From positions 1 to 5,071 of the forward strand of contig JBELBJ010000059.1 in the NCBI GenBank assembly GCA_042095375.1: DNA of 5,071 bases, given 5' to 3'. Positions within the stretch are counted from its first letter, which is position 1, and each line of letters starts with the position of its first letter. A program made the position numbers and the translations under genes. The notes beneath the pieces were generated by a model. It was given only the letters and a program-made list of their open reading frames with translations, searched no databases and was not told the origin of the DNA. The DNA is from GCA-2715645 sp042095375. Lineage in GTDB: Bacteria; Bacteroidota; Bacteroidia; Cytophagales; MED-G16. This document shows, in pieces, positions 1 to 5,071 of this stretch.

Positions 1-128
1 TTTTCTCTTACTCCTGGGGGTAAATATAAACCACTATCTGTTCTTCCGGATTCTTTTCTTGGCTTTACTAAAACTCTATCTCCAACAACATTTATTTTTT
101 CTAAAGAATTAATCGTTACCTTTTTCAT
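1..128 (-). CDS. GroES-family co-chaperonin, Bacteroidota type (N-terminal fragment)
   Basis: Only the first 42 codons are present; the gene runs off the left edge with no stop. The peptide begins MKKVTINSLEKINVVGDRVL and continues VKPRKESGRTDSGLYLPPGVRE. 'VVGDRVLVKP' at residues 14-23 is the opening strand signature of the Cpn10/GroES fold, and 'SGLYLPPGV' at residues 32-40 sits where canonical GroES carries its GroEL-binding mobile loop. The LPPGV wording is what I recall from a GroES-like protein of Bacteroidota that is distinct from the canonical groES of the groESL operon. The family acts in the cytoplasm as a lid on a GroEL chamber; whether this variant does so is inferred. The start is the ATG at 128, 17 nt past the rmuC stop, with no Shine-Dalgarno. 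It probably shares a transcript with rmuC. No gene symbol is given because it may be a paralogue of groES. Confidence 0.85.
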   Translation of the reverse strand, partial: MKKVTINSLEKINVVGDRVLVKPRKESGRTDSGLYLPPGVRE

Positions 129-145
129 TATTTAAAATTAAAATA

Positions 146-1291
146 TTAATCTGCTCTATCTACTAATTTTGAATTAATTTTTTTGCTTGCCTTGGCACCT
201 AACTCTCGTAGTCTTTCTGACTTCCTGATAAGATTGTCTTTACCATCTACTAACTTTTTCATTGCTTCAGAATAAGATTTTTTAGTTGTTTCAATATTTG
301 AACCAATTTTAATTAAATCTTCTGAAAAAGAACAAAATTTATCATATAATGCCCCTGACTGTCTTGCAATCTCTAATGCATGCTTATTTTGGTTGTCTTG
401 TTTCCACATAAACGCAACAGTTCTTAAAGTAGCTAACAAAGTGGAAGTAGATACAATTACTATATTATTTTCTAATGCTTTATCGTAAATTTCCTGATCT
501 TCAATTAAGGCAAGCCCTAACGCTGGTTCGTTAGCTAAAAACATCAAAATATAATCAGGTTGATTGATGCCTAAATTTTGATAGTTTTTTTCTGATAATC
601 CTTTTACATGATTATTTACACTTTTAACATGTTCCTTCAAGTATTTATTTTGTTCTTCTCTATCTTCAGAATTATAATACTCAGCATATGCCGTTAACGA
701 TACTTTAGAATCAATAATTATTTTTTTGCCATCAGGAAGATTAACAATATAATCAAGCCTTTGATTATCACCATCTTCATTTTTTATATTTTCTTCTTTT
801 AAATATCCTAACCCTTCTTGTAAACCAACCTTTTGTAGAATATTTTCAATTTGAATTTCCCCCCAATTTCCCTGAGTTTTTGAATCTCCTTTTAAAGCAT
901 GGGTTAAGTTCTCTGCTTCCTTTCCCATTTGTAAGTTTATTTCTTTCAAATTCTTAATTTGTTCTTTTAATTGAATATTCCACTGTAAACTTTCTTTATT
1001 TGAGCTTTCAACTTTTTCCTCAAATGTTTTAATTTTTTCTTTCAAGGGATCCAATATTGCAGATATACTTTCTTTATTGGTTAAACTTATTTTTTTAGCT
1101 TTTTCATCAAAAATATCATTTGCTAAGTTTTTAAATTCAAGGGATAATATTTTTTGAAGTTGTTCTAATTCTTCATTATTATTTTTATTGCTATTTTCAG
1201 ATATAGAAGCAATTAATTTTGGAAGTCTAAATGCAATAAAAGCTAACAACAATAAAATTAATATTCCAATAATTAATAAAGTGATATTCAT
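146..1291 (-). CDS. rmuC: DNA recombination protein RmuC family
   Basis: Predicted membrane-anchored RmuC protein of 381 residues. Residues 3-21 are a strongly hydrophobic helix (ITLLIIGILILLLLAFIAF) suited to a single N-terminal membrane anchor. Residues about 35-135 are rich in K/E/L/Q and look like a coiled coil. The RmuC core follows at about 138-345. It contains GNWGE (141-145), LDYIVNLPDGKK (179-190) and IIDSKVSL (192-199). E145, D180 and the D194-x-K196 pair fit the PD-(D/E)xK nuclease-like core reported for the family. In E. coli, rmuC limits inversions at short inverted repeats; the biochemical activity is poorly defined, so nuclease function is inferred. A TTG at 1297 would add two residues in frame, but the ATG at 1291 is the better start. 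Neither has a Shine-Dalgarno. The gene lies 21 nt after the gcvP stop and 17 nt before the GroES-like gene. It appears intact. Confidence 0.93.
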   Translation of the reverse strand: MNITLLIIGILILLLLAFIAFRLPKLIASISENSNKNNNEELEQLQKILSLEFKNLANDIFDEKAKKISLTNKESISAILDPLKEKIKTFEEKVESSNKESLQWNIQLKEQIKNLKEINLQMGKEAENLTHALKGDSKTQGNWGEIQIENILQKVGLQEGLGYLKEENIKNEDGDNQRLDYIVNLPDGKKIIIDSKVSLTAYAEYYNSEDREEQNKYLKEHVKSVNNHVKGLSEKNYQNLGINQPDYILMFLANEPALGLALIEDQEIYDKALENNIVIVSTSTLLATLRTVAFMWKQDNQNKHALEIARQSGALYDKFCSFSEDLIKIGSNIETTKKSYSEAMKKLVDGKDNLIRKSERLRELGAKASKKINSKLVDRAD

Positions 1292-1297
1292 ATTCAA

Positions 1298-1313
1298 AAA
1301 TAAATAAATAAAT
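1298..1313. repeat. Four tandem AAAT units between gcvP and rmuC
   Basis: Four perfect AAAT units (ATTT on the coding strand) span the last base of the gcvP stop codon and most of the 21-nt spacer before the rmuC ATG. The tract lies outside both reading frames. It could change spacing by slippage, but in DNA this AT-rich it may be chance. Confidence 0.5.
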
Positions 1314-2769
1314 TAAGATTGATATTCTTCAACAGGTATACAGCTGCAAAATAAGTTTCTATCTCCATGAGCATTATCAATTCTACTAACTGATGGCCAA
1401 AACTTATTTTTAGAAATAAAAGGCAAAGGAAATGCAGCTTTTTCTCTAGTATAAGTATAAACCCAAGACGAAGAAGTTACTACAGATAAAGTGTGTGGAG
1501 CATTTTTGAGTACGTTATTATCTTTTTCATAAGTACCATTTCTTACTTCCTCGATTTCTTTTCTTATTTCAATCATGGCATCACAAAACCTATCCAACTC
1601 CGACTTAGTCTCACTTTCAGTGGGTTCTATCATCATAGTTCCAGGTACTGGAAAAGATACGGTTGGTGCATGATAGCCATAATCCATAAGTCTTTTTGCT
1701 ATATCTTCAACTTCTAAATTTAACTCAGACTTAAATTCTCTACAATCAATTATAAACTCATGTGCACTAGTTCCATTAATTCCTTTATATAATACCTGAT
1801 AATGATCTTGTAATCTAGACCTTATATAATTAGCATTTAATATAGCTAGTTTTGTTGCATTCGTTAAACCTTCTGACCCCATCATAGAAATATAAGCATA
1901 AGAAATCGCAAGGATACTTGCACTCCCATATGGAGCACTAGAAACTGATGTGATGTTTTTATCAGTAAAAGTTGAAAAAATATTTCTAGGTAAATATTTA
2001 ACTAGCTTTTCTACAACTCCAATTGGACCCATTCCAGGACCTCCTCCTCCATGAGGTATACAAAAAGTTTTATGAAGGTTTAAATGACATACATCAGCAC
2101 CAATATTTTTTGGATTCGTCAAACCGACCTGAGCATTCATGTTAGCACCATCCATGTATACCAATCCACCATTTTTATGAATTAGATTACATACTTCTAA
2201 AATATGATCTTCAAAAACTCCATGAGTAGATGGATAAGTTATCATTAAACAACTTAAGTTATTTGAATACTCTTTACACTTTTCTTTAAGATCATCAAAA
2301 TCAATATTCCCATGCTTATCACATTTAATTACCACAACTTTCATTCCTGCCATAATAGCAGATGCTGGATTTGTCCCATGAGCCGATGATGGTATAAGAG
2401 CAATGTTTCTTTCTTTATCACCATTATCCAAATGATAAGCTCTTATAACCATTAAACCAGTATATTCACCTTGAGCTCCAGAATTTGGTTGGAATGATAA
2501 TGAAGAAAACCCTGTTATCTCTGACAACCAAGAATTTAAAGTATCAATCATTTCTTTATAACCTAGAGCTTGATCTTCTGGAACAAAAGGATGAATGTTC
2601 ATCTTGTCCCATGTTACAGGAATCATCTCAGTAGTAGCATTAAGTTTCATTGTACAAGATCCTAAAGAAATCATTGAATGAACTAATGACAAATCTTTAT
2701 TTTCTAGTCTTTTCATATACCTAAGTATTTCATGTTCGGTATGATATTTGTTAAATATTTCATGAGATA
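1313..2769 (-). CDS. gcvP: Glycine dehydrogenase (decarboxylating) P-protein, C-terminal part; joins across the gap
   Basis: C-terminal half of the P-protein of the glycine cleavage system, which decarboxylates glycine and passes the aminomethyl group to lipoyl-GcvH. The reading frame continues upstream of the Met at 2716 for 17 more codons (SHEIFNKYHTEHEILRY) to the N run, so that Met is internal. Counting from it, family motifs are GSCTMKLNA (19-27), SAHGTNPASA (111-120), PSTHGVF (162-168), DGANMNAQ (189-196), HLNLHKTFCIPHGGGGPG (211-228) and EPTESE, ending DRNLFCSCIPVEEYQS. K216 (codon 2069-2071), in the LHKTF motif, is the PLP-binding lysine. The 484 visible residues match the second half of a long-form, single-chain GcvP of about 950 residues. 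The stop is 21 nt before the rmuC start. The frame is intact throughout. Confidence 0.95.
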
Positions 2770-2869
2770 NNNNNNNNNNNNNNNNNNNNNNNNNNNNNNN
2801 NNNNNNNNNNNNNNNNNNNNNNNNNNNNNNNNNNNNNNNNNNNNNNNNNNNNNNNNNNNNNNNNNNNNN
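2770..2869. other. Assembly gap of 100 N inside gcvP, true size probably 720-780 nt
   Basis: A run of exactly 100 Ns, the conventional placeholder for a scaffold gap of unknown length. The left flank resumes GcvP in frame with two leftover bases, and the right flank (DYF plus GG) stops with two leftover bases. The true gap must therefore be 2 modulo 3, whereas 100 is 1 modulo 3. Visible residues total about 697, against about 940-960 for long-form GcvP, so roughly 240-260 codons are missing. The size estimate rests on remembered family length; the frame argument comes directly from the sequence. Confidence 0.9.
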
Positions 2870-3507
2870 CCAAAATAATCATTTGAATAATCAAACTGAT
2901 CAACTTCTCCTATTACTAATTCAATTCCTAAAGGAACTGATCTTGTCTTCATTATATCCAAAGTTTGAGGATAGACTTTACTTGATACAAAAAATTTATT
3001 AGCACTTTTTTTCTCTCCTTTTCTTAAACGATAAAACATTGCCATTGCTTCTGATGCAGCAGTTCCCTCATCTAAAAGAGAGGCATTAGCTATGTCCATT
3101 CCAGTTAAGTCCGATACCATTGTTTGATAATTAATTAAAGCTTCCATCCTACCTTGAGCAATTTCAGCTTGATAAGGAGTATAGGCAGTATACCAACCTG
3201 GGTTTTCTAAAATATTTCTCTTAATTACATTAGGAACAATACAATCATAATAACCCATTCCAATGTATGATTTAAATTTTTTATTTTTTTGAACTATTTT
3301 TTTAAATGCCGACAAAAATTCACTTTCAGATTTTGGTGGATCTAACACTAAATCTTTTTTGAGTTTTATAGTATTAGGAATGGTTTTATCTATTAAATCA
3401 TCTAAAGATTTAACACCAATTAGTTTTAACATATCTTGTTTATCTACCTCACTAATTGAGTTATGTCTGTTAGAAAATTCGTCAGATGAAAAAGAACTTA
3501 TACTCAT
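2870..3507 (-). CDS. gcvP: Glycine dehydrogenase (decarboxylating) P-protein, N-terminal part; runs into the gap
   Basis: N-terminal 212 residues of the same P-protein as the segment at 1313-2769. Family landmarks are KKFKSYIGMGYYDCIVPNVI (77-96), the conserved NPGWYTAYTPYQAEIAQGR stretch (about 102-120), the LTGMDIANASLLDEGTAASEAMAM stretch (about 134-157), and FFVSSKVYPQTLDIMKTR (about 171-188). It ends DYF followed by a partial Gly codon at the N run, equivalent to the 'VFG' of other P-proteins. Carried through the Ns in the same frame, the ORF ends in an 18-residue out-of-frame tail at 2713, which is not real protein. The start is the ATG at 3507; the next Met is residue 26, inside conserved sequence. 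No Shine-Dalgarno is visible (upstream TATAATTTTTAATA). The extreme N-terminus reads RHNSIS where most homologues have RHIGP, a minor divergence. It is divergently transcribed from pyrC. Confidence 0.94.
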
Positions 3508-3532
3508 TATTAAAAATTATACATTAGATACG

Positions 3533-3540
3533 CAAATCTA
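3533..3540 (-). promoter_or_regulatory. Possible -7 element for gcvP (TAGATTTG)
   Basis: On the minus strand TAGATTTG matches the Bacteroidota -7 consensus TAnnTTTG and is the same octamer found before tRNA-His. Transcription would begin near 3526, leaving a leader of about 20 nt before the gcvP ATG at 3507. No TTG/TTTG lies at the expected 19-21 nt upstream, so only half of the promoter matches. AT-rich DNA produces such octamers by chance fairly often. Confidence 0.4.
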
Positions 3541-3561
3541 TAAACAAAGTTCAAAAATAAA

Positions 3562-3573
3562 ATTGCTTGCAAT
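3562..3573. repeat. Short inverted repeat ATTGC-TT-GCAAT in the gcvP/pyrC intergenic region
   Basis: A 12-bp interrupted palindrome with perfect 5-bp arms. It stands out because its four G/C bases sit in an otherwise almost pure A/T spacer between divergent genes, about 22 bp upstream of the gcvP -7 candidate and 28 bp upstream of the pyrC one. This is where a dimeric regulator could bind, but no family can be named. The rest of 3508-3629 holds only AT palindromes (ATTTAATTAAAT at 3580-3591, TAAAATTTTA at 3593-3602), which are expected by chance. It shows no riboswitch, small gene or terminator. Confidence 0.25.
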
Positions 3574-3600
3574 AAAGAAATTTAATTAAATCTAAAATTT

Positions 3601-3608
3601 TAAATTTG
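3601..3608 (+). promoter_or_regulatory. Possible -7 element for pyrC (TAAATTTG)
   Basis: TAAATTTG fits the Bacteroidota -7 consensus TAnnTTTG. Transcription would start near 3614-3616, giving a leader of about 15 nt before the pyrC ATG at 3630. There is no convincing -33 TTTG at 19-21 nt upstream, so the call rests on the -7 match and its position. Confidence 0.4.
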
Positions 3609-3629
3609 TATTAACTTTTATAAAATAAT

Positions 3630-4970
3630 ATGTCTTCAATTCTAATTAAAAATTCTACTTTAATTAATGAAAATTCTAAAAAAATAGCTGATATTTTAAT
3701 TAGAAATTCTAGAATTGAAAAAATATCTAATGATATTTCAGTGGATTATAATTGCAAAATCATCAATGGAGAAGGATTATATTTAATTCCAGGGTTAATA
3801 GATGACCAAGTTCATTTTAGAGAGCCTGGACTAACTCACAAAGGTGAAATTTACACAGAATCTATGGCTGCTGTTGCAGGAGGCGTTACATCATTTATGG
3901 AAATGCCTAACACTATACCAAATGCAGTTACAATTGATGAACTTGAAAAAAAATATTTGATTGGAGAAAACAGATCTTTTGCTAATTATTCTTTTTATAT
4001 AGGAGCAACAAATGACAATCTAGATCAAGTTTTAAAGATTGATAAAAATAGAGTATGTGGAGTTAAAATTTTTATGGGTTCATCAACAGGCAATATGCTT
4101 GTAGACAATGAAAAGGCACTAAGAGATGTTTTCAAAAACTGTGAAACTATAATTACAACTCACTGTGAAGATGAAAATACTATTAAAGAAAATCTTAAAA
4201 AATCTATTGAAAAATATGGAGAAAATATTCCAATTGGTCAACATCCAATAATTAGATCCAGAGAAGCTTGTTATGAATCCTCTTCAAAGGCTATAAGTCT
4301 TGCAAAAGAATATGAGTCAAAACTTCATGTTCTACATATTTCAACAAAAGAAGAACTTGATTTATTTGGTAACAAACAAAATTTGAAAGATAAAAAAATT
4401 ACAAGTGAAGCATGTCTTCATCATCTTTGGTTTGATGAAAGAGATTATAAAAATCTTGGAAATTTGATAAAGTGGAATCCAGCAATAAAAAAAGCTGATG
4501 ACAAGAATGCCATATTGGAAGGTTTAAAAAATAATAATATAGATGTAATTGCAACTGATCATGCTCCGCATACCTTAGAAGAAAAATCATCATATTATAC
4601 AAGTTGCCCATCGGGCGGACCATTAATACAACACTCACTCCCTCTATTATTAGAAATGTATCATAATAATTCTCTAGACCTTGAAACTATAGTTACTAAA
4701 ACATCTCATAATCCATCAATATTATTTGAAATAAAAGATAGAGGTTTTGTAAGAGAAGGTTATTATGCTGATTTAGTATTATTTGATTTAAACTCACCAT
4801 GGAAAGTGTCAGGTTCAACTTTATATTCAAAATGCAATTGGACGCCATTAAAAAAAGAAACTTTTAAATCCAAAGTGATTCACACAATAGTATCTGGGAA
4901 TCATGTATTTGATAATGGAATTATAAATAAAAATCCGAATTCAAAAAGAATAGAATTTGAAAGAGATTAA
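3630..4970 (+). CDS. pyrC: Dihydroorotase, type I / multifunctional-complex type
   Basis: Dihydroorotase of 446 residues, complete. It interconverts N-carbamoyl-L-aspartate and L-dihydroorotate, the third step of de novo pyrimidine synthesis, in the cytoplasm. It is an amidohydrolase TIM barrel with a small beta-sandwich formed by both termini. Likely active-site residues are H62 and R64 in DDQVHFREPG (58-67), K146 in GVKIFMG as the probable carboxylated bridging lysine, H178 in THCED, H236 in HVLHIST, and D310 in ATDHAPH (308-314). GFVREGYYADLVLFDL near the C-terminus is typical of the superfamily. The usual HxH metal motif is QxH here (Q60), a feature I recall from Bacteroidota homologues, so it is probably not inactivating. 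DDQVHFREPGLTHKGEIYTE and GSSTGNMLVDN also match those homologues. The start ATG lacks a Shine-Dalgarno, but homologues begin at the same point. It is transcribed alone, divergent from gcvP. Confidence 0.95.
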   Translation: MSSILIKNSTLINENSKKIADILIRNSRIEKISNDISVDYNCKIINGEGLYLIPGLIDDQVHFREPGLTHKGEIYTESMAAVAGGVTSFMEMPNTIPNAVTIDELEKKYLIGENRSFANYSFYIGATNDNLDQVLKIDKNRVCGVKIFMGSSTGNMLVDNEKALRDVFKNCETIITTHCEDENTIKENLKKSIEKYGENIPIGQHPIIRSREACYESSSKAISLAKEYESKLHVLHISTKEELDLFGNKQNLKDKKITSEACLHHLWFDERDYKNLGNLIKWNPAIKKADDKNAILEGLKNNNIDVIATDHAPHTLEEKSSYYTSCPSGGPLIQHSLPLLLEMYHNNSLDLETIVTKTSHNPSILFEIKDRGFVREGYYADLVLFDLNSPWKVSGSTLYSKCNWTPLKKETFKSKVIHTIVSGNHVFDNGIINKNPNSKRIEFERD

Positions 4971-4978
4971 AAATTTAA

Positions 4979-5010
4979 TTTGTCATAATAAATTCATTAT
5001 AATAGATTTG
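4979..5010 (+). promoter_or_regulatory. Bacteroidota-type promoter for tRNA-His
   Basis: TTTG at 4979-4982 and TAGATTTG at 5003-5010 are separated by 20 nt, matching the -33/-7 promoter recognised by the Bacteroidota primary sigma factor (TTTG, spacer about 19-21, TAnnTTTG). The start would fall near 5015-5018, giving a leader of about 5-8 nt before the tRNA. The spacer contains a weak all-A/T inverted repeat (ATAAT/ATTAT at 4986-5001). No terminator hairpin is visible between the pyrC stop and this promoter. Confidence 0.75.
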
Positions 5011-5022
5011 CAAAAAATAAAT

Positions 5023-5071
5023 GGTGGTTGTAGTTCAGTTGGTTAGAACGCCTGATTGTGGTTCAGGAGGT
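5023..5071 (+). tRNA. tRNA-His (anticodon GTG), 3' end beyond the window
   Basis: The 5' portion of a tRNA: acceptor strand GTGGTTG (5024-5030), T8 A9, D stem GTTC (5033-5036) pairing with GAAC (5046-5049) around a GG-containing loop, and anticodon stem CCTGA (5051-5055) pairing with TCAGG (5063-5067). The loop is TTGTGGT with anticodon GTG at 5058-5060, which reads His codons. G5023 is in position -1, the extra 5' G that HisRS requires and that bacteria encode in the gene. The variable loop starts AGGT at the window end; the T arm and the 3' acceptor strand are not visible. It has its own upstream promoter, 52 bp after pyrC. Confidence 0.93.

Noticed and set aside
1295..1302. TATTTTTG on the minus strand as a separate rmuC promoter
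   Set aside because: It fits TAnnTTTG, but transcription would start at or after the ATG at 1291; more likely chance in a T-rich tract.
1493..1717. 74-codon plus-strand ORF
   Set aside because: Lies antisense inside well-conserved gcvP coding sequence; low-complexity F/Y/I-rich product with no recognisable family.
2713..2716. ATGA overlap suggesting translational coupling of two GcvP subunits
   Set aside because: The upstream stop exists only in the wrong frame created by the arbitrary 100-N gap; the true frame reads straight through.
3359..3589. 76-codon plus-strand ORF reaching into the intergenic region
   Set aside because: Mostly antisense to the gcvP 5' end; no family resemblance and no start context of its own.
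3508..3629. Glycine riboswitch upstream of gcvP
   Set aside because: The spacer is 122 bp, almost all A/T, with no G-rich conserved core or tandem aptamer; the likely leader is only about 20 nt.
4399..4638. 79-codon minus-strand ORF
   Set aside because: Antisense to the conserved metal-site region of pyrC; a shadow reading frame.
4986..5001. ATAAT/ATTAT inverted repeat as a pyrC terminator
   Set aside because: The stem is five A-T pairs with no U-tract following, and it sits in the tRNA promoter spacer; too weak to be called a terminator.

Overview
This is an ordinary, AT-rich chromosomal segment, most likely from a member of the Bacteroidota, probably a low-GC flavobacterium-like lineage and possibly a draft or metagenome assembly because of the 100-N gap. 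Three lines of evidence support this. The dihydroorotase and the GroES-like protein read like Bacteroidota family members. A promoter of the Bacteroidota housekeeping type (TTTG, 20-nt spacer, TAGATTTG) lies directly upstream of the tRNA-His gene. None of the four visible translation starts has a Shine-Dalgarno sequence.

Layout. On the minus strand, reading right to left, are gcvP (glycine decarboxylase P-protein, 3507 down to 1313, interrupted by the N run at 2770-2869), rmuC (1291 down to 146), and the first 42 codons of a GroES-family co-chaperonin (128 down to the window edge). The spacers are only 21 and 17 nt, so these three could be co-transcribed. A 122-bp divergent intergenic region (3508-3629) separates gcvP from pyrC (dihydroorotase, 3630-4970, plus strand). 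A 52-bp gap with its own promoter then leads into a tRNA-His gene, cut off by the window end just after the anticodon arm.

The main interpretive trap is at gcvP. With 100 Ns taken literally, the gene appears as two ORFs overlapping by 4 nt, which imitates a natural two-subunit (gcvPA/gcvPB) arrangement. Reading the right-hand flank of the gap in the other frame restores typical P-protein sequence (SHEIFNKYHTEHEILRY, then MKRLENKDL). This is therefore one long-form gcvP with about 240-260 residues missing in the gap.

The genes do not form one pathway: glycine cleavage and one-carbon supply, DNA maintenance, protein folding, pyrimidine synthesis and a tRNA. I found no mobile element, CRISPR array, toxin-antitoxin pair, defence system or riboswitch, and nothing I would call a previously undescribed system. 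The points worth a second look are the Gln replacing the first metal-ligand His in the dihydroorotase, the clear tRNA-His promoter, and the mis-sized assembly gap.
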